The notes beneath the pieces were generated by a model. The model made no database searches, was not told where the DNA came from, and worked only from the letters and a program-made list of their open reading frames with translations. The position numbers and the translations under genes are program-made. A stretch of DNA of 64,000 nucleotides from Lutibaculum sp963816555 (GTDB lineage: Bacteria > Pseudomonadota > Alphaproteobacteria > Rhizobiales > Tepidamorphaceae). The stretch lies in NCBI GenBank assembly GCA_963816555.1, contig CAWFLD010000004.1:620001-684000 (forward strand), in the 5' to 3' direction. Positions 57,335 through 64,000 of the stretch are shown here, piece after piece (the first letter of the stretch is position 1; each line of letters opens with the position of its first letter).

Positions 57335-58276
57335 GGGCGGCACGAAGGCGGGGGTCGAGGGCGAGATAGGCGAGGTCGACGAGGAAGTTGATGACGACGA
57401 CGGAGGCCGCCATCAGCACGACGAGCGACTGCACCACGACGAGGTCGCGCTGGGCGATCGCCTGGAAGAGCAGCCGGCCGAGGCCCGGCAGGTAGAAGAC
57501 GTTCTCGATGACGATCGTGCCGGCGAGCAGGAAGGAGAACTGCAGGCCGAGGATCGTGACGACCGGGATGAGCGCGTTGCGCACGGCGTGCCGCCACAGC
57601 GCGGCGTCGCGCGTCAGCCCCTTGGCGCGGGCGGTGCGCACGAAGTCCTCGCCCAGCGTCTCGAGGACGGCCGAGCGGGTGACGCGCGTCAGGATCGCCG
57701 CCTGCGGCAGCGCCAGCGCCACGGTCGGCAGGACGAGCGCCCGCAGACGGCCTGGAGCGGCTCGTTCCAGCCGGGGAAGCTGCCGGAGGGGAAGAGCCCC
57801 AGATGCACGGCGAAGACGAGCACGAGCAGCATCGCGAACCAGAAATTGGGGATCGCGACGCCGAGCTGCGCGGCGGCGGAGATGCCGAAATCGCCCGCCC
57901 TGCCCCGCTTCGCCGCCGCGACGACGCCGGCGGGAATGGCGATCGCGGTCGAGAGCAGGATCGCGAGCACCGCGAGCGGCAGGCTGACCACGACGCGCTC
58001 GCCGATCAGCTGCGAGACCGGCACGGAATAGGTGTAGGACGTGCCGAGGTCGCCGGTCAGGAGGCCGCCGAGCCAGCCGAGGTACTGGACGACCAGCGGC
58101 TGGTCGAGCCCCATCTGGTGGCGCAGCGCGGCCAGCGTGTCGGGCCGCGCGCCGGTGCCGAGGATGATCGCCGCGGGGTCGCCCGGCAGCACCTGCATGA
58201 CGGTGAAGACGACGAGCGAGGCGGCCAGCAGCGTCAGCACGAAGGCGACGAGCCGCTTGGCGATCAGCACGCTCAT
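57324..58276 (-). CDS. dppB: Dipeptide/oligopeptide ABC transporter permease (DppB type), one apparent frameshift
   Basis: Inner-membrane permease, six helices: RLVAFVLTLLAASLVVFTVMQVLPGDPA and RALRHQMGLDQPLVVQYLGWL match DppB; the EAA loop is RTARAKGLTRDAALWRHAVRNALIP. One base is missing near 57746, shifting WNEPLQAV to LRALVLPTVALALPQ. Corrected length is 317 codons. The start at 58276 gives MSVLIAKRL at the first helix. An intercistronic stem-loop separates it from dppA. Confidence 0.9.
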
Positions 58277-58295
58277 GGCAAGAGCCGAAAGGTGA

Positions 58296-58324
58296 CCCAC
58301 CTCCCCCGTCGAGGGGGAGGTGGG
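58296..58324 (-). repeat. Intercistronic palindromic stem-loop between dppA and dppB
   Basis: Perfect 12-bp arms CCCACCTCCCCC / GGGGGAGGTGGG with a five-base loop GTCGA. Located between the binding-protein gene and the first permease gene. Palindromes of this sequence type are widespread intergenic repeats in alphaproteobacterial genomes; it may also protect or partly terminate the dppA message. Confidence 0.65.
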
Positions 58325-58430
58325 GAGCAGGCGTCGCGCCGCTCCCGGCGGAGGCCTTCGGGACGGTTGGCCGCCTTCGACCTCCAGGCAGCGCGCGCGA
58401 GGATCCGGAGCCTCAATGTCGCCCCCGGCC

Positions 58431-59912
58431 CTATTCCGTCCAGTGCACGTCCGTCAGGTCGTTCGCCTGGATCGGGCTGTTCTCCCACAGGCCCTGGAGT
58501 CCGGCCTTCCAGATGCCGATCTTCGGCAGCTGGTAGAGGAAGGCGTTCACCGCGTCCTTGGCGATCATCTCCTGCGCCTGGCGCATGAGGTCGTAGCGCT
58601 TCTGCGTGTCGCTCTCGGCGGAGAGCTTGTCCATCAGCGCGACGAAGTCGGGGTTGTGGTAGTCGAAATAGTAGTCGTCGCGGGCATAGATGCCGATGTC
58701 CATCGGCTCGGTGTGCGACACGATCGTCATGTCGTAGTCCTTGCCCTTGAAGACCTGCTCGAGCCACTGCGCCCACTCGACGGGCACGATCTCGACCTTG
58801 ATGCCGACCTGGGCGAGCTGCTGGGCGATGATCTCGCCGCTGCGGCGGGCGTAGCTCGGCGGCGGCAGCTTGAGCGTCGCGGAGAAGCCGTCGGGATAGC
58901 CCGCCTCCTTCAGGAGCGCCTTCGCCTTGTCGACGTCGTGGGCGTACATGCCGGTGAGGTCGACATAGGCGGGGTGCGACGGCGAGAAGTGCGAGCCGAT
59001 CGGCGTGCCGTAGCCGAAATTCGCCTGGATGATCGCGTCGCGGTCGATGGCGTAGGAGACGGCCTGGCGCACCTTCAGCTTCGAGAAGGGCTCGCGGCCG
59101 TTGTTCATGGCGAGGATCGTCTCGCCTTCCGTCGTGCCGATCTTCACGGTGAAGCGCGGGTCGGCCTCGAACTGCGGCACGAGCTCGGGCGCGGGGAAGT
59201 TGGCGAAGGCGTCGACGTCGCCGGCCATCAGCGCGGCGGAGGCGGCGGCCGGGTCGGGGATGAACTTGAAGGTCGCGGAGGCGAGCGCGGGCTTGTCGCC
59301 CCAGTATCCGTCGTAGCGCCCGAGCTCGACCCGGTCGCCGGAGACCCAGCGGTCGAACCTGAAGGGGCCCGTGCCGACGGGGTTCGACTTGTTGGCGTCG
59401 GCCGTCTTCGGCGAGACGATCACCGCGTCGCCCCAGGCCATGTCGAACAGGAAGCTGCCCGTCGCCTGCTTGAGCGTCACCTTCACGGTCGCCGGGTCGA
59501 CCGCCTCGACGCTCTCGATCGGCGCGAAGAGCTGCTTCTGGGCGTTGACGGAATCCTCGGCGCGGGCGCGGTCGAGCGAGAAGACGACGTCGTCGGCCGT
59601 CATCTTCGTGCCGTCGTGGAAGGTCACCCCGTCATGCAGATGGAAAGTGTAGGTCTTGCCGTCGTCGGAGATGTCCCAGCTCTCGGCCAGCGACGGCTTC
59701 ACCTCGCCGTTCCGGTCGATCCGCGTCAGGCCCTCGAAGACGTTCTGGTAGACGATCTCGTCGATCGCCGCGGCCGCCCCGGCCGTCGGGTCGAGATGCG
59801 GCGGCTCGAGCACCATGCCCATCGTGATCTTGTCGCTCGCCGCCATCGCAGGCGCAGCGAACGCCGTCATGGTCATGGCGAGCATGAGGGCCAGCCAACC
59901 CGTCTTCTTCAT
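58431..59912 (-). CDS. dppA: Peptide ABC transporter substrate-binding protein (DppA type), 493 aa
   Basis: Periplasmic binding protein (SBP family 5). Signal peptide MKKTGWLALMLAMTMTAFAAPAMA; mature part starts ASDKITMGMVLEPPHLDPTAGAAAAIDEIV and contains SLAESWDISDDGKTYTFHLHDGVTFHDG, the family hallmark, and NPVGTGPFRFDRW. First gene of the dppABCDF operon. The start at 59912 is preferred over 59981 because it begins the signal peptide. The ligand could be di- or oligopeptide or another family 5 ligand such as an opine or a glycoside. Confidence 0.92.
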   Translation of the reverse strand: MKKTGWLALMLAMTMTAFAAPAMAASDKITMGMVLEPPHLDPTAGAAAAIDEIVYQNVFEGLTRIDRNGEVKPSLAESWDISDDGKTYTFHLHDGVTFHDGTKMTADDVVFSLDRARAEDSVNAQKQLFAPIESVEAVDPATVKVTLKQATGSFLFDMAWGDAVIVSPKTADANKSNPVGTGPFRFDRWVSGDRVELGRYDGYWGDKPALASATFKFIPDPAAASAALMAGDVDAFANFPAPELVPQFEADPRFTVKIGTTEGETILAMNNGREPFSKLKVRQAVSYAIDRDAIIQANFGYGTPIGSHFSPSHPAYVDLTGMYAHDVDKAKALLKEAGYPDGFSATLKLPPPSYARRSGEIIAQQLAQVGIKVEIVPVEWAQWLEQVFKGKDYDMTIVSHTEPMDIGIYARDDYYFDYHNPDFVALMDKLSAESDTQKRYDLMRQAQEMIAKDAVNAFLYQLPKIGIWKAGLQGLWENSPIQANDLTDVHWTE

Positions 59913-60139
59913 CTCAGTTCCGTCCCTTGCCAGGTTCTTTCTGCCGCGGGCGCACACTATCAGAAGACGCCGCGCCGCCAATGCCGCAGCGGCACATGAA
60001 TGCGCTTTCCCCGCAGGATCCGGCCCGCCGGCGCCGCCGCCCTCCCGTTCGCGGCCGCAGAAGCCGCGACTGGCGGGTTCGGCGGTGCAGCATGGCTAAG
60101 TGTGGCTCGCGGGAGCAAAGATCTGTAAGGAGGCCTGGT
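59913..60139. other. Divergent promoter region of dppA and the hydroxyacid dehydrogenases
   Basis: About 230 bases without a gene. I see no clear known operator; a short AT-rich part lies at 60085-60130, ending in the strong TAAGGAGG ribosome site of the leader reading frame. Confidence 0.4.
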
Positions 60140-60169
60140 ATGCCAGATACGAGCGGAACCAGTTCATGA
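60140..60169 (+). CDS. Possible nine-codon leader peptide
   Basis: ATG at 60140 preceded at ideal distance (6 bases) by TAAGGAGG (60126-60133), encoding MPDTSGTSS and ending in TGA at 60167-60169, which overlaps the ATG of the next gene (60166). The next gene has no good ribosome site of its own. This is the layout of translational coupling by a short upstream frame. Alternatively a base is missing and these codons are the true N-terminus of the dehydrogenase. Confidence 0.45.
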   Translation: MPDTSGTSS

Positions 60170-61131
60170 AGAAGATCGTCTTCCTCGACCGGGCCACCAT
60201 CGCGCCCCAGATCAACCTGCGGGCCCCCGGCTTCGCGCACGAACTGGTCGAGCATCAGCAGACCGCGCCCGACCAGGTCGTGGAGCGCCTGCAGGGCGCC
60301 GAGATCGCGATCATCAACAAGGTCAAGCTGACCGCCGAGGCGATGGCGCAGCTGCCCGACCTCAAGCTGATCGCCGTCGCGGCCACCGGCACGGACTGCA
60401 TCGACAAGGCCTACTGCCAGAAGCACGGCATCGCGATCTCGAACATCCGCGGCTACGCGCTCGCCACGGTGCCGGAGCACACCTTCGCGCTGATCCTGGC
60501 GCTCAGGCGCTCGATCGTGCCGTTCCGGCAGGACGTGCTCGACGGGGAATGGCAGAAGGCGAACCAGTTCTGCTTCTTCAACCATCCGATCCGCGACCTC
60601 AGGGGCGCGAAGCTCGGCATCATCGGCGAGGGCGTGCTCGGCCAGGGCGTCGCCGAGATCGCCCGCGGCTTCGGCATGAAGACGATGTTCGCCGCCCACA
60701 AGGGCGTGTCGGGGCTCGGTCCCCTCTACACGCCGTGGGACGAGGTCATCGAGACCGCCGACGTGATCACCCTGCACAGCCCGCTGACGCCGGCGACGAA
60801 GGGCATGATCGGCCTGCCGGAGTTCCGCCGGATGAAGCGCAAGCCGCTGATCGTCAACACCGCGCGCGGCGGCCTCGTCGTCGAGGAGGACATCGAGCCG
60901 GCCCTCGACGAGGGGCTGATCTCGGGCGTCGGCTTCGACGTCGCGGCGGTCGAGCCGCCGCCGATGGACCATCCGCTGATGCGCATCGCGAACCGCCCGA
61001 ACGTCATCATCACCCCGCACGTGGCCTGGGCATCCGACGAGGCACAGCAGACGCTGGCCGACCAGCTGGTTGACAACATCGAGAACTTCGTGAAGGGCGA
61101 GCCGACGAACCTCGTCGAGGGAGCCTTCTAG
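60166..61131 (+). CDS. D-2-hydroxyacid dehydrogenase, hydroxypyruvate reductase-like, 321 aa
   Basis: Cytoplasmic NAD(P)H-dependent enzyme reducing a 2-oxoacid, most like the hydroxypyruvate reductase (glycerate dehydrogenase) of serine-cycle methylotrophs: ERLQGAEIAIINKV, LPDLKLIAVAATGTDCID, TVPEHTFALILALRRSIVPF, GIIGEGVLGQG, NTARGGLV and the catalytic Arg-Glu-His set ending ITPHVAWAS are in the HprA arrangement. Dinucleotide motif is GxGxxG-like with E in the second place (GEGVLG). Start ATG lies inside the stop of a short leader frame. Role in photorespiratory/serine-cycle or glyoxylate handling is inference. Confidence 0.85.
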   Translation: MKKIVFLDRATIAPQINLRAPGFAHELVEHQQTAPDQVVERLQGAEIAIINKVKLTAEAMAQLPDLKLIAVAATGTDCIDKAYCQKHGIAISNIRGYALATVPEHTFALILALRRSIVPFRQDVLDGEWQKANQFCFFNHPIRDLRGAKLGIIGEGVLGQGVAEIARGFGMKTMFAAHKGVSGLGPLYTPWDEVIETADVITLHSPLTPATKGMIGLPEFRRMKRKPLIVNTARGGLVVEEDIEPALDEGLISGVGFDVAAVEPPPMDHPLMRIANRPNVIITPHVAWASDEAQQTLADQLVDNIENFVKGEPTNLVEGAF

Positions 61132-61215
61132 ACCGGCATCCGGAAAACGGGGGGCTGGGCCGGCGCCCCGTCAGCCAGGCGGGGCGCGATGAACGGAACG
61201 TGGCGTGGAGAGGAG

Positions 61216-62184
61216 ATGTCGGACGTGGAAAAGCCTGAGATCATCGTCACCGGACCAATGATGAAGACCGTCATGCAGCAGCTCGACGGCGGCTTCCATC
61301 TGCACAGGCTGTGGGAGACGGACGAGGAGACGCTGCTGGCCGAGCACGGCGAGCGGATCCGCGCCATCGCGACGGCGGGCAAGCGGCCCGTCGACGGGGC
61401 GTTCATGGAGCGCCTGCCGAACCTCAAGCTCGTGGCGAATTTCGGCGTCGGCTACGATTCCGTCGACGCCAAGTGGGCGGGCGAACACGGCATCCTCGTC
61501 ACCAACACGCCGGACGTGCTGACCGAGGAGGTCGCCGACACGGCGGTCGGCCTCCTGCTGATGACGCTGCGCCAGCTCGGCCAGGCCGAGCGCTACCTGC
61601 GCGCCGGCCGCTGGGAGAAGGAAGGCCCCTTCCCGCTCACCAAGGCGACGCTGCGCGACCGCCGCATCGGGATCGTCGGGCTCGGCCGCATCGGCAAGGC
61701 GATCGCCAAGCGGCTCGACGCCTTCCGCACGCCGATCGCCTATTTCGGGCGCACCGAGCAGAAGGACGTGCCCTACCGCTACCACTCGACGCTGAAGGAG
61801 CTGGCCCGCAACGTCGACGTGCTGATGAACGTGGCCCCCGGCGGCCCCGCCACGCGGCACATGATCAACGCCGAGATCCTCGACGAGCTCGGCCCCGACG
61901 GCGTGTTCATCAATGTCGGCCGCGGCACGACCGTCGACGAGCAGGCGCTGACGAAGGCGCTCAAGGAGGGCCGCATCCTGAGCGCCGGGCTCGACGTCTT
62001 CGAGAGCGAGCCGCACGTGCCGCAGGAGCTCGTCGAGATGGAGCACGTGACGCTCCTGCCGCACGTCGCCTCCGCCTCGATCTTCACGCGCAACAAGATG
62101 GGCCAGCTGGTCGTCGACAACATCCGCAGCTATTTCGAGACCGGCCACGTGCTGACGCCGGTGCCCGAGACGCCGGTGCGGTGA
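61216..62184 (+). CDS. D-2-hydroxyacid dehydrogenase (glyoxylate/hydroxypyruvate reductase-like), 322 aa
   Basis: Second member of the same superfamily but of the GyaR/GhrB branch: LVANFGVGYDSVDAKWA, TNTPDVLTEEVADTAVGL, GLGRIGKAIAKRL, NVGRGTTVDEQAL (catalytic Arg), GLDVFESEPHV (Glu) and LLPHVASAS (His). Cytoplasmic; reduces glyoxylate, hydroxypyruvate or a related oxoacid. The ATG at 61216 has GGAG at the right distance; a start at 61189 is possible. 84 bases after the HprA-like gene, probably one operon. Confidence 0.87.
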   Translation: MSDVEKPEIIVTGPMMKTVMQQLDGGFHLHRLWETDEETLLAEHGERIRAIATAGKRPVDGAFMERLPNLKLVANFGVGYDSVDAKWAGEHGILVTNTPDVLTEEVADTAVGLLLMTLRQLGQAERYLRAGRWEKEGPFPLTKATLRDRRIGIVGLGRIGKAIAKRLDAFRTPIAYFGRTEQKDVPYRYHSTLKELARNVDVLMNVAPGGPATRHMINAEILDELGPDGVFINVGRGTTVDEQALTKALKEGRILSAGLDVFESEPHVPQELVEMEHVTLLPHVASASIFTRNKMGQLVVDNIRSYFETGHVLTPVPETPVR

Positions 62185-62206
62185 CGGCCGGGACGGCGGG
62201 CCAGCG

Positions 62207-62848
62207 ATGAGCAACGAGTTCGATCCGCTCGGCGGCCGGCCGGGCGGCCCCATCGACCGCGGCGGCAGCCTCCTCGTCGCCGCCTCGGCAGCCGACGTCG
62301 CCGTGCTGCGGCAGGCGGCGGTGCTGGGCCTCGGCCTGGCGCTGCTGCAGGCGCTGGCGGGCTTCCTCATCGGCTCGGTGGCGCTCGTCGCCATCGCCGT
62401 CGACGCGTTGAGGGACGGCGCCGCCGCCGGCATCGCCATCCTGCTGACGGGCGGCTCGCGCACCGTCTACCGGGCCGCCGCCGCCCTCGTCGCGGTGATC
62501 GCCGCGGCGCTCTTCCTGTGGGTCGCCGCGACGCCGTTCATGGGGCTCGGCGCGCTGGCCGCGCCCAACCCGTGGATCATGATCGGCGCCGCGCTCGTCT
62601 CGCTCGTCGTCAACCTCTTCACGGCCTACCGGCTGCGGCGCATCGCGGCGGCCGGCGACGAGCGGCGCTGGGTCTTCCGCCAGGCGCAATGGGACTTCGT
62701 GGCCGATCTCGGCGTCATCCTCGCCGCCCTCGCCGTGCACGACCTCGCCGCCCGCTGGCCCGACCGCGTCGCGGGCATCCTGATCGCCCTGTTCAGCCTC
62801 TGGGGCATCTGGAAGCTCCTGCGCGACCTGTGGCGGGCGGACGCCTGA
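62207..62848 (+). CDS. CDF-like membrane protein lacking the cytoplasmic domain, 213 aa
   Basis: Five to six hydrophobic helices that resemble the membrane part of cation diffusion facilitators: ALLQALAGFLIGSVALVAIAVDALRDG matches helix 2 with the D-x-x-x-x-D-like part, and WDFVADLGVILAALAVHDLAARWPDRVAGILIALFSLWGIWKLLRD matches helices 5 and 6. The CDF metal-site histidines are replaced (DALRD and DFVAD instead of HxxxD), and the C-terminal cytoplasmic domain is missing. It may not transport metals. GCCAGCG region gives only a weak ribosome site. Confidence 0.65.
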   Translation: MSNEFDPLGGRPGGPIDRGGSLLVAASAADVAVLRQAAVLGLGLALLQALAGFLIGSVALVAIAVDALRDGAAAGIAILLTGGSRTVYRAAAALVAVIAAALFLWVAATPFMGLGALAAPNPWIMIGAALVSLVVNLFTAYRLRRIAAAGDERRWVFRQAQWDFVADLGVILAALAVHDLAARWPDRVAGILIALFSLWGIWKLLRDLWRADA

Positions 62849-62859
62849 CCGGCCTCAGC

Positions 62860-63354
62860 CTACCCCTCCCGCGCGGCCCGGCGGCCCTCGAGGTGCCGGC
62901 GCAGGATGCGCCACTCGTGCCAGATCAGCACCATGACGAAGACGTCGAACACGGTGAGCACGATCAGCCCGAGCGAGTGCGTGTAGGCGTAGCGGTAGAT
63001 CTGGTAGGCGATGAAGGCCCCGAGCACGACCAGCGAGGCGGGGTAGGCCCAGAGCCTGTTGCGCAGCAGCCCGACGACGAGCGCGATCTTCACCAGGCCG
63101 TGGCTCAGCAGGTAGGCGGAGTAGAATTCCTTCGTGCCCAGGGAGAGGTGCTGGGCCATCGCCAGCAGGTGGCTCGCGATGAAGTCGTGCGGGTCCTCCG
63201 CCAGCTCGTGCCGCGTCAGCACCCCCGTCCATGACAGGATCTCGGCCGTCGTCACGAAATAGAGCGCGATCCCGCTCAGGCACTCGATCGCGGCGTGCGC
63301 GCCCTTCAGGAGCACGCTGACCTCGAAGATCCGGTGGATGCTGCGTTCGTTCAT
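62860..63354 (-). CDS. DUF2127 family membrane protein, 164 aa
   Basis: Integral membrane protein with four helices: HRIFEVSVLLKGAHAAIECLSGIALYFV at the N-terminus and YLLSHGLVKIALVVGLLRNRLWAYPASLVVLGAFIAYQIYRY in the middle, the core of DUF2127, with a conserved His/Lys pair that could be functional. Function unknown. Located 37 bases after the start-less uppP gene on the same strand, so it may share its transcript. Confidence 0.85.
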   Translation of the reverse strand: MNERSIHRIFEVSVLLKGAHAAIECLSGIALYFVTTAEILSWTGVLTRHELAEDPHDFIASHLLAMAQHLSLGTKEFYSAYLLSHGLVKIALVVGLLRNRLWAYPASLVVLGAFIAYQIYRYAYTHSLGLIVLTVFDVFVMVLIWHEWRILRRHLEGRRAAREG

Positions 63355-63391
63355 CCCGAGGACCGGCGGGTGTGCGGACGTCGCCGCGGGC

Positions 63392-64000
63392 TCAGAGACC
63401 GTAGATCGCGAGCAGCAGGACGCCGAACAGGATGCGGTAGACGCCGAAGCCGATGAAGGTGTGCGTCCGCAGGAAGCGGATGAAGAGCTTCATCGTCAGG
63501 AAGGCGACCACGAAGGCGGTGACGAAGCCGATGGCGAGGTTGACCAGGTCGCCGTGCGCGAACTCGGAGAAGTGCTTGAGGAGGTCGTAGCCGCTGGCCG
63601 CCGCCATCACCGGCAGGGCGAGCAGGAACGAGAACTCCGCCGCCGCCTTGCGGTCGAGGCCGACGAGCAGGGCGCCGACGATCGTCGAGCCGGCGCGGCT
63701 CGTGCCCGGGATCAGCGCGAAGACCTGGGCGATGCCGATCCAGATCGCCTGCATGTAGCTGACGTCGTCCACGTCGGTGACGTGCGCCTCGTTCTCCTCG
63801 TAGAAATATTCGAGCACGAGGAAGATCAGGCCGCCGACGATGAACATGATCGCCACCGTCTGCACCGAGAACAGCGTCTCGATCTGGTGGCGGAAGACGA
63901 AGCCGACGATGCCGACCGGCAGGAAGGCGATGAACAGCTTGATCCACAGCGGCAGGTGGCGCGGCGTGATCTTGTCGCGGTAGTCGGCGACGACGGCCAG
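63392..64000 (-). CDS. uppP: Undecaprenyl-diphosphate phosphatase UppP (BacA), N-terminus outside window
   Basis: Inner-membrane phosphatase that recycles the lipid carrier of cell-wall synthesis; also confers bacitracin resistance. The frame is open to the window edge, so the 5' end (about 65-70 residues) is missing. Visible: ALIPGTSRAGSTI, the catalytic PGTSRSG-type motif with Arg, KAAAEFSFLLALPVM and the last helices ending in LLLAIYGL. Confident because motif, helix order and length fit the family. Confidence 0.92.
   Translation of the reverse strand: MAVVADYRDKITPRHLPLWIKLFIAFLPVGIVGFVFRHQIETLFSVQTVAIMFIVGGLIFLVLEYFYEENEAHVTDVDDVSYMQAIWIGIAQVFALIPGTSRAGSTIVGALLVGLDRKAAAEFSFLLALPVMAAASGYDLLKHFSEFAHGDLVNLAIGFVTAFVVAFLTMKLFIRFLRTHTFIGFGVYRILFGVLLLAIYGL

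Overview
The window is about 64 kb of very GC-rich DNA (AT-rich patches only at promoters) from an alphaproteobacterium, most likely order Hyphomicrobiales (Rhizobiales). Evidence: BA14K, DUF992 and Omp25-like proteins, a minCDE operon with a perfect CtrA box, promoters of the GGAAC-N16/17-CGTT type used by the alphaproteobacterial stress factor sigma-EcfG, and a CtrA-like box before an outer-membrane protein gene. I see no rRNA, tRNA, CRISPR array, insertion sequence or prophage. The region reads as ordinary chromosome.

Layout. 1-5.3 kb: end of an aspartate-type aminotransferase, an SDR, two small exported proteins, and two tandem Omp25-like barrels on the minus strand. 5.8-13.1 kb: SDR plus aldo/keto reductase, alkyltransferase (Ogt), a cytochrome b / Tat-exported molybdoenzyme pair, an MFS transporter, a glycine-zipper lipoprotein, another SDR and a YrhK-like protein. 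13.2-19.3 kb: a PQQ glucose dehydrogenase whose membrane anchor is a separate gene, then divergent uvrB and a BA14K protein. 19.6-29.8 kb: catalase-like peroxidase, cupredoxin, a GGDEF/EAL protein, an FtsH paralogue, glgX and a PiT phosphate permease. 29.8-32.9 kb: NUDIX, minE-minD-minC. 33-37.6 kb: a branched-chain amino-acid ABC operon (livGFKHM order). 38.3-45.6 kb: a formate dehydrogenase operon with accessory genes, a formate/nitrite-family channel and two small stress-type genes. 45.6-54.7 kb: sugar-nucleotide epimerase, AI-2E-family protein, RND efflux pair, L,D-transpeptidase, transglutaminase. 54.7-59.9 kb: a complete dppABCDF-type peptide ABC operon. 60-64 kb: two D-2-hydroxyacid dehydrogenases (one close to hydroxypyruvate reductase), a CDF-like membrane protein, a DUF2127 protein and the start-less end of uppP.

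How it works together. The strongest unifying signal is regulatory: five exact GGAAC-N16/17-CGTT promoters lie close upstream of the PQQ glucose dehydrogenase, glgX, the formate dehydrogenase operon, a small glycine-rich membrane protein and a CsbD protein. This suggests that formate and glucose oxidation in the periplasm and glycogen breakdown belong to the general stress regulon here. minC has a perfect CtrA box, linking division-site control to the cell cycle.

Caution on quality. Sixteen single-base frameshifts break eleven otherwise well-conserved genes (12 extra bases, 4 missing, all explained by one G or C). Undoing them restores full-length proteins in every case, so I treat them as likely sequence errors rather than true pseudogenes and annotate whole spans. 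I found no convincing novel multi-gene system; the main points worth following are the regulatory sites, the split glucose dehydrogenase, the insert in the formate dehydrogenase and a possible leader peptide.
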